A DNA stretch of 55,166 bases from Alphaproteobacteria bacterium (GCA_949498175.1 CATDDF010000084.1:1-55166), one strand, 5' to 3'; positions 38,087 to 48,732 are shown, counted from the stretch's first letter. The notes: a model not told the origin generated them from the sequence alone. A program made the numbers and translations.

Positions 38087-38854
38087 TCAAATGCTATGCC
38101 GACGCTGAGGCGGTTCAGGGCGTTTGATAAACGGAACGCCCTTCAAAAACAGTTTGGCAGCTTCAAAGTGGATTGCAACCAAAACCTTTACGGTCATAAG
38201 CGGGTGTCTGATGAAAGCTTTAAAGAGGGCCTTATCGGTGAGTGTGCAATGCGCGCCGATAAAGCTGGCCACAAGTAGCGGTTTATCGTCCTGCGTCTCT
38301 CTGATGACCAGCCGCAATGTCTCTTCAGGTGGCGCGGCGGAAAAGTGATAGGTCGCATGCATACTGATAAAAGGCGAGACATGCATGAGTTTATCGCGAT
38401 TATGCAGCAGTGGGCGGTCGGCATTCGCGCCGTTAAGCGGCACGACATAAATATGGTCATCGCCAAATGTATTGCGCACTTCATAGACCATAGCCATCAC
38501 CTCGCCCTTAAGGCGGCAGTAATAGACTGTCAGCGGATTGAAGGCGAAGCCGAACATGCGTGGATAGCATAGGATATGAATGGTCTCGGGTGCTTGTAGC
38601 CCTGCTTCAGCAAGCAAGCCTTCAACAAAGGGGCGCAAGGGCGAGCCGTCTTTTGGTCCGTGGTCGCGGCGTCTAATGCTGAACAGGTTAAATCGGTCAA
38701 CCGACAGCAGCTTCAGACCGAGGCGGTTATTGTCAATATCATCAATATCGAGAAAGGCAGAGAAAACCCGATAGGTGAAACGATGAGTGCGTGGGCGATA
38801 GCGTGCATGACGCACTTCACCCATATAAAGCGCATTGTCGTTCCCGGCGGTCAT
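38087..38854 (-). CDS. DUF1365 domain-containing protein
   Basis: 'YMGEVRHARYRPRTHRFTYRVFSAFLDIDD', 'LLCYPRMFGFAFNPLTVYYC'-type sequence, 'KLMHVSPFISMHATYHF'. Confidence 0.92.
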   Translation of the reverse strand: MTAGNDNALYMGEVRHARYRPRTHRFTYRVFSAFLDIDDIDNNRLGLKLLSVDRFNLFSIRRRDHGPKDGSPLRPFVEGLLAEAGLQAPETIHILCYPRMFGFAFNPLTVYYCRLKGEVMAMVYEVRNTFGDDHIYVVPLNGANADRPLLHNRDKLMHVSPFISMHATYHFSAAPPEETLRLVIRETQDDKPLLVASFIGAHCTLTDKALFKAFIRHPLMTVKVLVAIHFEAAKLFLKGVPFIKRPEPPQRRHSI

Positions 38855-40140
38855 TACTCGGCGGCCGCCTTCTCAATATGGCTGACTTTAGGCAGCGCAG
38901 CAATTTGTGCGCAAACTTTTAAGGCCGATTGCAGGCCGTCTTCATGAAAGCCATATCCGCACCACGCGCCGCAATACCAAGTCCGGTTAACCCCTTGAAT
39001 GGTCGGCAGATGGGTTTGGGCTTTGCGAGCTGCACCATCGAATTGCGGATGGTCATAAACATAATGGCCGAAAGTCATATCCGGCGCGGGCGGCACAGGC
39101 GGATTGAGGGTCACGAAAACCGGTTTGCTATAATCAATGTTCTGCAAGCGGTTCATCCAATAGCTGACCGACATAACCGGGTCGCGCCCGTTCTTGTCTT
39201 GGCTGATATAGTTCCATGCCGACCAAACTGATGGCTGTTTCGGCATCAGTCTGAAATCGCGATGCAAGTAGACATCATTCGGCAAATAACGAATGGCGGA
39301 GAGAATTTCCTGCTCTTCGCGCGACGCATCAGCCAGCATGGCGAGGCTTTGGTCACTATGCGCGGCGAGAACAATCTGATCATAAGTCTCGGTTTGGCCA
39401 TTGGCCGTTACGTCGACGCCATGCGCGTGGCGTTTAATGGCGGTCACTTCAGCCGACAGGCGAAGGCAGTTTCTGTATCCGGCAGTGATTTTTTCAACAT
39501 ATTCGCGGCTGCCGCCGGTTACCGTGCGCCATTGCGGGCGGTCCTTATTTATAAGGCGGTGATTGTAGAAAAATTGCAGGAAACTGGCGGCCGGAAAATT
39601 AAGAATTTCATCAGCCGGTGTCGACCAAATCGCGGCACCCATAGGCAGTAAATAGCGATTGATGAAAATGCGGCTCATGCGATTGCGCTTGAGCCAGCGG
39701 TTAAGGCTTTCATCGCCCAGCGTTCCGGCTTCATGATCTTGCTTGGCCAATCGATTGAATTTGAAAATATCGCGCAGCATCAACCAGAAGAGCGGGTTTA
39801 TCCAATTGCGTTTCTGCGCAAAGACCGAAGCGATTGATTGCCCTGACCATTCAAAAGCCCCGCGATTGGATGAAAAGCCGAAACTCATATCGCTCGCTTC
39901 AGTGTCAACTTTCAATTCTTTGAACAGGTTGATGAGGCCCGGATAGTTCAACTCATTGTATACGATGAAGCCGGTATCGACGCTCAGCCAGTCGCCATTG
40001 CCGGAATAATCTATGTCTTTGGTGGCGCTGTGGCCACCGGCGCGGCTGCGTTTTTCATAAACCGTCACATCATGCGACTTGGATAATATATGCGCAGCTA
40101 CATTGCCGGATATGCCGCTGCCGATAATCGCGATTTTCAT
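38854..40140 (-). CDS. FAD-dependent amine oxidase-like oxidoreductase
   Basis: 'IAIIGSGISGNVAAHILSKSHDVTVYEKRSRAGGHSATKD' Rossmann; 'YCGAWCGYGFHEDGLQSAL'. Confidence 0.92.
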   Translation of the reverse strand: MKIAIIGSGISGNVAAHILSKSHDVTVYEKRSRAGGHSATKDIDYSGNGDWLSVDTGFIVYNELNYPGLINLFKELKVDTEASDMSFGFSSNRGAFEWSGQSIASVFAQKRNWINPLFWLMLRDIFKFNRLAKQDHEAGTLGDESLNRWLKRNRMSRIFINRYLLPMGAAIWSTPADEILNFPAASFLQFFYNHRLINKDRPQWRTVTGGSREYVEKITAGYRNCLRLSAEVTAIKRHAHGVDVTANGQTETYDQIVLAAHSDQSLAMLADASREEQEILSAIRYLPNDVYLHRDFRLMPKQPSVWSAWNYISQDKNGRDPVMSVSYWMNRLQNIDYSKPVFVTLNPPVPPAPDMTFGHYVYDHPQFDGAARKAQTHLPTIQGVNRTWYCGAWCGYGFHEDGLQSALKVCAQIAALPKVSHIEKAAAE

Positions 40141-40156
40141 AATTACTCCTACTCAA

Positions 40157-41560
40157 CTACAAAGATTTAAAGCTCTCCAGCGCGCGCGCACGCGCGGCTT
40201 CATGGTTAACAATCGGGTTTGGATAGGTGTCGCCGAGGCTGATGGCGCCGCTATCGAGCATGTCGGATTTCGCCGTCCACGGCGCGTAAAGGGTTTTTCC
40301 GGATAAGGCAGACAGTTCAGGCACATAGGTTTTGGTGTAAATGCCGTCGGCATCGAATTTCGGGCCCTGCAATATCGGGTTGAAAATGCGGAAATAGGGG
40401 GCCGCGTCAGCGCCGCAACCGGCGACCCATTGCCAACTGGCGCTATTATTGGCCGGATCGGCATCCACCAGACATTCCCAAAACCATTTTTCGCCTTCAC
40501 GCCAATCAATCAGCAGATGCTTGATAAGGAAAGACGCGGCAATCATCCGCACGCGATTGTGCATATAGCCGGTGCGGCGCAATTCGCGCATACCGGCATC
40601 GACAATCGGATAGCCCGTCTCACCATGCTTCCAAGCTTCAAAAGCATCAGCGTCATTCCGCCACGGAAAGGCCTCGAATTTGTTTTGCAAACAAGTCTCA
40701 GCCAAATTCGGATTATGATAGAGCAGTTGATAAGAAAACTCGCGCCATCCCAATTCAGAGAGAAACTTGGTGCCGTCGTCGGTTTTGATGTTTGCTGCTT
40801 CGGTTTCGGCAACGATTCGCGCCGGGCTAATTTCACCCCAACGCAAATGCGGACTGAGGCGCGAAGTGGCGGGTTCGGCCGGCAAATTGCGGCGCTCGGC
40901 ATAACCACTTATATTTTGCGTGAGAAACAATGCCAGTGCATCGCCCGCGCCGTCTTCGCCCGGCTGCCATATATTGAGGTTGTTCATGTGGGCAAGCGCC
41001 GCCGTGTCGGGTAGGGCATTGCTTTCCGGCCATTGTGCCGGTGCGGTTATTTTGTCGGGCACATTCCAAAGGCCACGTTTCAAGCCTAAGGCACAGCAGG
41101 CGCGCCAGAACGGCGTGAATACTTTGAACGGCCCACCTGTCGATTTTGAGGTTACTTCCCACGGTTCGAACAGCAGGCTGCCATTAAAGCTTTCGGCATC
41201 AATACCGCCATCTTTTAGCTCGCTTTTAATGGCTGTATCGCGGGCAACAATATCGGCTTCATATTGGCGATTCCAATAGACCGCGCGAGCATTGACTTCT
41301 TTGGCCAGCGCAGACAGAACATCGGCCGCTCTGCCTTTGCGGTAAATCAGCCGATTGCCGCGCTTTTTCAAGGATGCATCAAGCTTTGCAAGGGATTTGT
41401 TGCGCCACCAGAGCCCCATAGTGCCGGCTTGGCGACCGCAATTTTCATCGTCGATAAAAACGGGAATAACGGCATTATTGCCGCCTAGGGCGCATTGTAG
41501 CGCCGGATTGTCGTTCAAGCGTAAATCCTGACGAAACCACACAATGATGTTCTGTGACAC
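40157..41560 (-). CDS. phr: Deoxyribodipyrimidine photolyase (cryptochrome/photolyase family)
   Basis: 'IVWFRQDLRLNDNPAL', 'LSPHLRWGEISP', 'TGYPIVDAGMRELRRTGYMHNRVRMIAASFLIKHLLIDWREGEKWFWECLVDADPANNSASWQWVAGCGADAAPYFRIFNP'. Confidence 0.97.
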   Translation of the reverse strand: MSQNIIVWFRQDLRLNDNPALQCALGGNNAVIPVFIDDENCGRQAGTMGLWWRNKSLAKLDASLKKRGNRLIYRKGRAADVLSALAKEVNARAVYWNRQYEADIVARDTAIKSELKDGGIDAESFNGSLLFEPWEVTSKSTGGPFKVFTPFWRACCALGLKRGLWNVPDKITAPAQWPESNALPDTAALAHMNNLNIWQPGEDGAGDALALFLTQNISGYAERRNLPAEPATSRLSPHLRWGEISPARIVAETEAANIKTDDGTKFLSELGWREFSYQLLYHNPNLAETCLQNKFEAFPWRNDADAFEAWKHGETGYPIVDAGMRELRRTGYMHNRVRMIAASFLIKHLLIDWREGEKWFWECLVDADPANNSASWQWVAGCGADAAPYFRIFNPILQGPKFDADGIYTKTYVPELSALSGKTLYAPWTAKSDMLDSGAISLGDTYPNPIVNHEAARARALESFKSL

Positions 41561-41586
41561 GTCGTACTCCCATATTCACAACTTCA

Positions 41587-41612
41587 TACGGGAAATAGGG
41601 CGTTTTGGATGT
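41587..41612 (-). promoter_or_regulatory. Candidate ECF-type promoter ACATCC-N16-CGTA upstream of phr
   Basis: Minus strand: ACATCC at 41612-41607, 16-nt spacer, CGTA at 41590-41587. Confidence 0.45.
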
Positions 41613-41640
41613 TTTGCTAGGAGAGAAAACGATAAAGGAG

Positions 41641-41715
41641 TGGCTCCTCGGGCCGGATTCGAACCAGCGACCAATTGGTTAACAGCCAACTGCTCTACCA
41701 CTGAGCTACCGAGGA
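41641..41715 (-). tRNA. tRNA-Asn (anticodon GTT), CCA encoded
   Basis: Reverse complement TCCTCGGTAGCTCAGTGGTAGAGCAGTTGGCTGTTAACCAATTGGTCGCTGGTTCGAATCCGGCCCGAGGAGCCA. Confidence 0.97.
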
Positions 41716-41792
41716 TTAACTCTGTCGAGACTGCCGATATAACAGAGCTTGCCGCGCGCGCCAAGATGAAAAACCGCCAGACTTTAAAAGTT

Positions 41793-41866
41793 TGGAGGCC
41801 ACGCCCGGAATCGAACCGGGGTACACGGCTTTGCAGGCCGCTGCGTCACCACTCCGCCACGTGGCC
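41793..41866 (-). tRNA. tRNA-Cys (anticodon GCA), CCA encoded
   Basis: Reverse complement GGCCACGTGGCGGAGTGGTGACGCAGCGGCCTGCAAAGCCGTGTACCCCGGTTCGATTCCGGGCGTGGCCTCCA. Confidence 0.97.
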
Positions 41867-42000
41867 GTCGCCGATTGCCGAAACAATCGCTGTGGTCGCC
41901 CGTTTATAAATGCCCTGACTGTCAGCGCAACCTGTTTTTATTGTGAAAAAAGGCGGCGCGCTGTATATAAAGGCAAGCTCATTGCCGCTATAGGAAAAAA

Positions 42001-42684
42001 ATGGCCGCTATTCAAATGAATGAAGTTTCAACGGCAGAAAACCGTTTCAATATGGTTGAATGCCAGCTCAAGCCCGGCGGTATTCGCAATTATCGCGTGA
42101 GCAAACAAATGAGTAGCGTACCGCGCGAAGCCTTTATTAGCGGCACATCGCGCGATTTGGCTTATGCCGATTTGCAACTGCAATGCGCAGCCGGTGAAGC
42201 AAGCCGCACCATGCTTACCCCGATCGCTTTGGCTCTTTTGATTGAATTGGCTGATATACAAGCCAATGATGTGGTGTTGGATATCGCGGGCGGCACAGGC
42301 TATTCGGCGGCGGTGCTTGCCGGATTGGCCTCCACCGTCATTGCGTTGGAAGATGATGAGGCTTTCAACGAAAAAGCCGGAGCCATTTGGCAGGATTTGG
42401 GCATTAACAATGCTGTTGCCGTTGCCGGGGCTTTGCCGGAAGGGCAGGCCAAACAAGGGCCTTTTGACGTGATTTTTGTCAATGGTTGCTTGGCCGAAAC
42501 ACCGACCACTTTGCTTGAACAATTAACCGAAAACGGTCGGCTTGTTTGCGTGCAAAAGGTTGACGGAACGGAAAAAGCGCATATTTACCGCCGTATCGGT
42601 GACAGATTATCGAAGCAAATTGCGTTTGATAATGCAGCACCGGATTTGGCGGTTTTCGACCCGGTGCCTGCGTTTGAGTTTTAG
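42001..42684 (+). CDS. pcm: Protein-L-isoaspartate O-methyltransferase family
   Basis: 'MVECQLKPGGIRNYRVSKQMSSVPREAFI', 'DVVLDIAGGTGYSAAVLAGLASTVIALEDD'. Confidence 0.88.
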   Translation: MAAIQMNEVSTAENRFNMVECQLKPGGIRNYRVSKQMSSVPREAFISGTSRDLAYADLQLQCAAGEASRTMLTPIALALLIELADIQANDVVLDIAGGTGYSAAVLAGLASTVIALEDDEAFNEKAGAIWQDLGINNAVAVAGALPEGQAKQGPFDVIFVNGCLAETPTTLLEQLTENGRLVCVQKVDGTEKAHIYRRIGDRLSKQIAFDNAAPDLAVFDPVPAFEF

Positions 42685-42726
42685 GCACGGCTTGATACGC
42701 TTTTTAGAATCAGGCGGGATGAGTTT

Positions 42727-44055
42727 ATGAAAACAATAAAAACAATATTGGCGAGCCTATCGCTTTTTTTTGCCTTAACCGGTGCCGCTTTCGCTGTTTC
42801 ATTGGAAGAGACTTTATCGCAGACTTTGGCACGCAATCCCGCCTTGGCGGCGGCATCATCTACTTATGATGCGCGCTATAAAGAGCAATTCGTCACGTTA
42901 TCCGACATGCTACCGCAAGTCACCGCCTTCGTTACGGAGACACAAAGCGATACGGAAACGGAGAACTACAGAACCGGCGAAGACGGACCGAGCTCCGTCA
43001 ATGGTGAGTTGAATACGGACAGCTATGGCCTGCAGGTGACACAACAGCTTTTCACCAGCGGCAAGAATCTAAATGCTTTTAGAAGCAAGCGCGCCGAAGT
43101 GAAAGCCGAACAAGCCAAATTGGTCAGCACTGAGCAGCAAATCTTCCTCGGCGCTGTGGCGGCGCATCTTGATGTGATTGAGGCGCGTTCAGTTTTGGAA
43201 TTGCGCGAGAAAAACCTTAATGTGCTGGAGAAACAGCTGGAGGCGGTGCAAGACCGTTTTTCTGTCGGCGTAGTAACTCGCACAGATGTGGCGCAATCAC
43301 GTGCCGCCGCGGCAGGGGCAAAATCGGCCAAACTGGGCGCCGAAGCTGCCTTGCGCGGAGCTGAAGCCGTCTATCGCGAAGTTGTGGGCATTCCACCGGC
43401 CGCATTGGAAAATCCGGTCAAACTGCCGCGTTTGCCGCGTTCGCTCGAAAAAGCCATTCAAACGGCACGACGCGAAAACCCTGATTTGAAAAACGCGCAG
43501 GAAATGTCAAAAAGCGGCAGATATACAAGCTACAGCACGGTCGGCAGTGTGCTGCCGCAAATTAATTTGACCGGTCGGTACAGCAAAACGGAAGACCCGT
43601 CTTTGCTTTCCAAAGGAATGGAAAGCGAAGTCACCTCAGTGCAAATGACTTTGACGGTGCCGATTTTTCTCGGCGGTAAATCCATCGCCATTTCGGCCTC
43701 GCGAGATTTCAGTAATGCGCTGAAGCAAAATGTGCATGTGGCCTCAAATACGGTCGAGCGTGAGGTGATTATAGCTTGGAACAATATGCAAGCCACCAAA
43801 TCGGCCATTGATGCGACGCAAGAACAAATCAAGGCTTCCGAATTGGCCCTTGAAGGTGTGCGGCAAGAAAACACGCTCGGCACACGCACCAATCTTGACG
43901 TTCTGAATGCCGAGCAGCTTTTGCTCGACGCGCGCGTTGCCCTTGTGCAGGCCGAGCGCAATCAATATGTCGCGGCCTATAATCTGCTGGCGACAACGGG
44001 GCGGTTGACGGCGAAGCGCTTGCGTATTGAAGCGGCGGATATTTCCGGAAACTGA
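42727..44055 (+). CDS. tolC: TolC family outer membrane protein
   Basis: 'SLEETLSQTLARNPALAAA', 'SYGLQVTQQLFTSGKNLNAFRSKRAEVKAEQAKLVSTEQQIFLGAVAAHLDVIEARSVLELREKNLNVLEKQLEAVQDRFSVGVVTRTDVAQSRA'. Confidence 0.93.
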   Translation: MKTIKTILASLSLFFALTGAAFAVSLEETLSQTLARNPALAAASSTYDARYKEQFVTLSDMLPQVTAFVTETQSDTETENYRTGEDGPSSVNGELNTDSYGLQVTQQLFTSGKNLNAFRSKRAEVKAEQAKLVSTEQQIFLGAVAAHLDVIEARSVLELREKNLNVLEKQLEAVQDRFSVGVVTRTDVAQSRAAAAGAKSAKLGAEAALRGAEAVYREVVGIPPAALENPVKLPRLPRSLEKAIQTARRENPDLKNAQEMSKSGRYTSYSTVGSVLPQINLTGRYSKTEDPSLLSKGMESEVTSVQMTLTVPIFLGGKSIAISASRDFSNALKQNVHVASNTVEREVIIAWNNMQATKSAIDATQEQIKASELALEGVRQENTLGTRTNLDVLNAEQLLLDARVALVQAERNQYVAAYNLLATTGRLTAKRLRIEAADISGN

Positions 44056-44107
44056 TTTGAGTTGTGTGCCCATCGGGCTGTTGGCGTTTTTGACAACGGA
44101 GACGATT

Positions 44108-44476
44108 ATGGACGAGGCGACACTCGCTGAGGGTGATAATACTGACGAAATCATTGGCGCCATTCGACGCATTATGTCAGCCGATGAGGAAATTCTTACG
44201 GGTGAAGCCGGGACGGGGACTTTCTCAAAAGAAGCGCGGGAACGCGTTTTTGCGGCACTGGACCGGCTGGCCGGCGGTGAGGAAAAGCCACCGACAGTTC
44301 TTGAAGCATTGATATTGGAGAAGCTTGACCCGCTTTTGCAAGATTGGCTGGATCGCAATTTGCCGCCATTGGTTGAGCGGCTGATGCGCGAAGAAATTCA
44401 GGGGCTGGTGCAAATGGCGGTTGCGCGCAATGAAAGCACGGAAGAAGCCACCCCCGAAACCGAGCCAGCGACTTGA
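44108..44476 (+). CDS. DUF2497 / PopZ-like polar organising protein
   Basis: 'DEIIGAIRRIMSADEE' N-terminal motif and 'LEALILEKLDPLLQDWLDRNLPPLVERLMREEIQGLV' C-terminus; lies between tolC and valS. Confidence 0.85.
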   Translation: MDEATLAEGDNTDEIIGAIRRIMSADEEILTGEAGTGTFSKEARERVFAALDRLAGGEEKPPTVLEALILEKLDPLLQDWLDRNLPPLVERLMREEIQGLVQMAVARNESTEEATPETEPAT

Positions 44477-44528
44477 TGTAAGCAACGGCTTGGTGTAACT
44501 CACGAGCAGGTAAAGCACGTGATTGATA

Positions 44529-47195
44529 ATGGCTGACAGTAGTAAGCTCGATAAAACTTTTGACCCGACGGCAATCGAAACCCGCCTTTACGAGGCGTGG
44601 GAAAGCGAGGGCTGTTTTAAAGCCGGGCGGGCGCCCGAGGCCGAGCCATACACCATCGTCATTCCGCCGCCCAATGTCACGGGCAGCCTGCATATGGGGC
44701 ATGCGCTTAACAATACGCTGCAAGATATATTATGTCGATTTGAACGGATGCGCGGGCGCGATGTGCTTTGGCAGCCGGGCACCGACCATGCCGGTATTGC
44801 GACGCAAATGGTGGTCGAACGGCAATTGGCCGAGCAAGGCAATGAAAGCCGCCGCGAAATGGGGCGCGAGAAGTTTTTAGAGCGCGTCTGGCAATGGAAA
44901 GAGGAAAGCGGTTCGACCATTACCCGCCAGCTGCGTCGTTTGGGGGCAAGCTGCGATTGGAGCCGCGAGCGCTTCACTATGGATGCGGGGCTGTCCAAAG
45001 CGGTGCTCAAGGTTTTCGTGACGCTTTATGAGCAGGGGCTGATTTACAAAGACAAACGCCTCGTTAATTGGGACCCGGGCCTGTTGACCGCGATTTCCGA
45101 CCTTGAAGTTGAGCAGCGCGAAACCAATTCGCATCTCTGGCATTTCAATTATCCGCTTGAGGATGGCAGTGGGCATATTACTGTCGCCACCACACGGCCG
45201 GAAACCATGTTGGGTGATACCGGCGTTGCCGTGCATCCTGAAGACGAGCGTTATAAAGATCTCATCGGCAAGAATGTTGTGCTGCCGATTGTCGGGCGTC
45301 TTATCCCGATTATTGCCGATGAATATGCCGACCCTGAAAAAGGTTCAGGCGCAGTGAAGATTACACCGGCGCATGACTTTAATGATTTTGAAGTCGGCAA
45401 ACGTTGCGGCCTCGCCGCGATAAATATGCTCGACCAACACGCCGCCATTGATTTGTCTGATGAAGCTTTCGACACAATGGACCGTAAAGATGAGTGGCAT
45501 GGCCTTGACCGCTATGAGGCGCGCAAGAATATTGTCGCGACATTGGAAGGGCTGGGGCTGGTCGATAAAATTGAGCCGGACACGCATATGGTGCCTTATG
45601 GCGACCGCTCCAATCAGGTGATCGAGCCGTGGCTGACCGACCAATGGTATGTCGATGCCGAGGCCATGGCCAAGCCCGCCATTGAAGCAGTGAAAAGCGG
45701 CGCGACCAAATTCGTACCGCCCAATTGGGACAAAACCTATTTCGAGTGGATGAACAATATCCAGCCCTGGTGCATTTCGCGCCAGCTTTGGTGGGGGCAT
45801 CAAATCCCCGCTTGGTATGACGAAGATGGCAATGTGTTTGTGGCGGAAAGCGAAGAGGCCGCGCAAGCGCAAGCGGGCGAGGGCGTTGCCCTGACGCGCG
45901 ATGAAGATGTGCTCGATACTTGGTTTTCTTCTGCGTTGTGGCCGTTTTCGACTTTGGGCTGGCCCGATGAAACGCCTGAATTGGCGCGCCATTACAAAAC
46001 CGATGTGCTGGTTACCGGCTTTGACATCATCTTTTTCTGGGTCGCCCGCATGATGATGAGTGGTCTGCATTTCAAAGATGAAGTGCCGTTCCATACCGTC
46101 TATGTGCATGCGCTGGTGCGTGACGAAAAGGGTCAGAAAATGTCCAAGTCGAAGGGCAATGTGGTTGACCCGCTGGAGATTATGGATAAATACGGCGCCG
46201 ATGCACTGCGCTTCACCTTGTCGGCAATGGCGGCGATGGGGCGCGACATCAAACTGGCCGAAAGCCGCGTTGAAGGCTATCGCAATTTCGCCACCAAGCT
46301 TTGGAATGCAGCGCGCTTTTGCGAAATGAATGATTGTTTTGAGGCGGGTGAGTTCGACCCCACCAAAGCCTCATTGCCGCTCACGCAATGGCTGGTCGGC
46401 GAAGTGGCGCGCGCGCAAAACGCCGTCACCACCGCATTGGAGGCCTATCGTTTTAACGATGCGTCAAACGGCGTTTATCAATTTATCTGGAACAGCTTTT
46501 GCGACTGGTATGTCGAACTGGCCAAGCCTGCCTTGCAAGGTGCTGATGGTGTTGCGAAAGCCGAGGTGCAAGCCGCCACGAAATGGGCGATGGACCAAGC
46601 ACTGCGTTTGCTGCACCCGTTCATGCCTTTCGTCACTGAAGAAGTTTGGGCCAAAACCGCACAGCGCGACAATCATTTGATGCTGGATGTCTGGCCGAAC
46701 TTTCCCGAAAGCTTCATCAATGAAGCGGCGGATGCCGAGGTAAGCTGGTTGATTGCGGCAATCGGTGAAATTCGCTCAGTGCGTTCAGAAATGAATGTGC
46801 CGGCCGGTGCGCAAGTGCCTCTTGTCGTGGTAGGGGCTGACGCTGCGACGCAAAAACGCTTGAGCGAAACAAACGCCGTGCTGAAGCGTCTGGCGCGTTT
46901 GGCCGATATTTCTGAAGCCGATGCCGTGCCGGAAGGCGCGGTGCAAACGGTTCTGGGTGAGGCGACATTCGCGCTGCCTTTGGCCGATGTGATTGATGTC
47001 GATGCCGAGAAGGCGCGTCTTGCCAAAGACATCAGCAAAGTCGAAGGCGAGATTAAGAAAATCTCCGGCAAACTGGGCAATCAGGGCTTTATGGATAAAG
47101 CACCGGAAGCGGTGATTGAAGAAAACAAAGCGCGCCTTGCCGAAGAAGAAGCGCGCCGTGACAAGCTGCAATCTGCGCTGGCAAGATTGGGCTAG
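44529..47195 (+). CDS. valS: Valyl-tRNA synthetase
   Basis: '[15 protein letters not shown]' (HIGH), '[30 protein letters not shown]' (KMSKS). Confidence 0.98.
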   Translation: MADSSKLDKTFDPTAIETRLYEAWESEGCFKAGRAPEAEPYTIVIPPPNVTGSLHMGHALNNTLQDILCRFERMRGRDVLWQPGTDHAGIATQMVVERQLAEQGNESRREMGREKFLERVWQWKEESGSTITRQLRRLGASCDWSRERFTMDAGLSKAVLKVFVTLYEQGLIYKDKRLVNWDPGLLTAISDLEVEQRETNSHLWHFNYPLEDGSGHITVATTRPETMLGDTGVAVHPEDERYKDLIGKNVVLPIVGRLIPIIADEYADPEKGSGAVKITPAHDFNDFEVGKRCGLAAINMLDQHAAIDLSDEAFDTMDRKDEWHGLDRYEARKNIVATLEGLGLVDKIEPDTHMVPYGDRSNQVIEPWLTDQWYVDAEAMAKPAIEAVKSGATKFVPPNWDKTYFEWMNNIQPWCISRQLWWGHQIPAWYDEDGNVFVAESEEAAQAQAGEGVALTRDEDVLDTWFSSALWPFSTLGWPDETPELARHYKTDVLVTGFDIIFFWVARMMMSGLHFKDEVPFHTVYVHALVRDEKGQKMSKSKGNVVDPLEIMDKYGADALRFTLSAMAAMGRDIKLAESRVEGYRNFATKLWNAARFCEMNDCFEAGEFDPTKASLPLTQWLVGEVARAQNAVTTALEAYRFNDASNGVYQFIWNSFCDWYVELAKPALQGADGVAKAEVQAATKWAMDQALRLLHPFMPFVTEEVWAKTAQRDNHLMLDVWPNFPESFINEAADAEVSWLIAAIGEIRSVRSEMNVPAGAQVPLVVVGADAATQKRLSETNAVLKRLARLADISEADAVPEGAVQTVLGEATFALPLADVIDVDAEKARLAKDISKVEGEIKKISGKLGNQGFMDKAPEAVIEENKARLAEEEARRDKLQSALARLG

Positions 47196-47938
47196 CCGTA
47201 AGTCGAATAAAACGCATAGGCCGTGACCAACCAGCAGATGGATAGGCTGGCGCGTTTGACGCTAACGTCAGAGACATAGTCGGTCAGTCGTGCCGCGCCA
47301 TAGCTGCCAATGCCGATGCCGACCAGCACAGCGAGACCGCCCAACCAGTCAATCTTGCCCTCAGCGGCAAACAGGAAAATCGCTGCCAATGAGGAGACAG
47401 TAGCGAAAAGCAGTTTCATGCCGTTCATGGCGCGCACGGCGGTATAGCCGCCCAGCGACAAACCGGCGAGGGTGAGAATGCCGAAGCCGCCCTGAAAATA
47501 GCCGCCATAAATACAGGTGAGGAAAATCGCGAAAGCACCGATGGCTTTTATCCGCGCCCCGCCCAGTTGCGCGGCGGCGCGTTCCAATTGTGGCCCTGCC
47601 ATGAACAATAGCGTTGCCAGTAAAAGCAGCCACGGCACGGCAGCCGCAAAAAGCTGAGGGTCGGTTTGCAGTAAAGCCCAGCCGCCAATCAACCCGCCGA
47701 TAAAGGCTAACGGCATTTGCCACATCAGGTCTCGCCAATAACCCTGCATATGTTTGCGATAGCCAATCACGCCCGTGATATAGCCGAATGTGGCAGCGAA
47801 GGTGTTGGTGGCATTGGCAATGATGGGTGGCATGCCGGTAAAAACCAGCGCGGCAAAAGTGATGCCGCTACCGCCACCGGCCAGCGCATTCATCGTGCCG
47901 CCGACCAGCCCGGCGATAAAAAGCAGGATGGTGTCCAC
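47192..47938 (-). CDS. Sulfite exporter TauE/SafE family protein
   Basis: '[44 protein letters not shown]' and multi-TM pattern. Confidence 0.92.
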   Translation of the reverse strand: MDTILLFIAGLVGGTMNALAGGGSGITFAALVFTGMPPIIANATNTFAATFGYITGVIGYRKHMQGYWRDLMWQMPLAFIGGLIGGWALLQTDPQLFAAAVPWLLLLATLLFMAGPQLERAAAQLGGARIKAIGAFAIFLTCIYGGYFQGGFGILTLAGLSLGGYTAVRAMNGMKLLFATVSSLAAIFLFAAEGKIDWLGGLAVLVGIGIGSYGAARLTDYVSDVSVKRASLSICWLVTAYAFYSTYG

Positions 47939-48732
47939 TAAACGTCCAGCTCAATCACCACCGGCACATGGTCAGAGGGTTTTTCCCAATCGCGTGTGTG
48001 GCGGTGAATGTCGAAGCCGTTAAACCTGTCTGCCGCCAGCGGCGACAGCAGATGATGATCAATACGAATGCCGTTATTCTTCGGCCATGCACCCGCTTGG
48101 TAGTCCCAGAATGTATAAGTGTCGTCGCCGGTTTGTGCTGATGAGGCCACTGCCTCGGTCAGACCCAGATTGACGATGCGCCGAAACGCGGCATGGGTTT
48201 CGGGCCGAAATAGCGCGTCGCCTTCCCATGCGGTCGGGCTGTAACAATCTTCCGGTGCCGGAATAACATTGAAATCGCCGGAAAGGGCAAAAGCCTCTTC
48301 ATAGCCGAGCAGCGTCTGCGCGTGCTTCTCCAGCGCGGCCATCCAGTTCAGCTTATAGATATATTTTTCGTGCTGTCCCTCATCGCCGGTCGGATTGCCA
48401 TTTGGCAGATAAATCGAGGTAACGCGCAGCGCGCCCTTATCGGTTGAAACAACGGCCTCGATATAACGCGATTGCTCATCTTTGAAATCAGGCAAGCCGC
48501 GCGTCACATCTTCCAACGGCATCTTTGAAAGCAGCGCCACGCCATTATAGGTTTTCTGGCCATGCGTCTCGACATTATAGCCAAGTGCCTCTATCTCGGC
48601 GCGCGGGAAAGCCTCATCAACGCATTTCAATTCTTGCAAGCCAACCACATCGGGTTGCACTTCTTCCAACCAGCGCAGCACATTGGGCAGACGCGCCTTG
48701 ATCGAGTTCACGTTCCAACTGGCAAGTTTCAT
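47938..48732 (-). CDS. xthA: Exodeoxyribonuclease III
   Basis: 'MKLASWNVNSIKARLPNVLRWLEEVQPDVVGLQELKC', 'LSGDFNVIPAPEDC', 'RIDHHLLSPLAADR', 'SDHVPVVIEL'. Confidence 0.96.
   Translation of the reverse strand: MKLASWNVNSIKARLPNVLRWLEEVQPDVVGLQELKCVDEAFPRAEIEALGYNVETHGQKTYNGVALLSKMPLEDVTRGLPDFKDEQSRYIEAVVSTDKGALRVTSIYLPNGNPTGDEGQHEKYIYKLNWMAALEKHAQTLLGYEEAFALSGDFNVIPAPEDCYSPTAWEGDALFRPETHAAFRRIVNLGLTEAVASSAQTGDDTYTFWDYQAGAWPKNNGIRIDHHLLSPLAADRFNGFDIHRHTRDWEKPSDHVPVVIELDV

Noticed and set aside
41544-42019. ORFs spanning the tRNA-Asn and tRNA-Cys genes (41544..41909, 41792..42019, 41576..41764)
   Set aside because: They translate tRNA sequence ('GAGFEPATNWLTANCSTTELPR', 'GIEPGYTALQ'), well-known artefacts.
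42727-44055. TolC homologue as the dedicated exporter of the giant protein
   Set aside because: It is about 21 kb away in a conserved pcm-tolC-popZ-valS context, so it is likely the general TolC; a functional link cannot be inferred from position.
45345-46109. 254-aa antisense ORF within valS
   Set aside because: Opposite strand of a highly conserved tRNA synthetase; shadow ORF.
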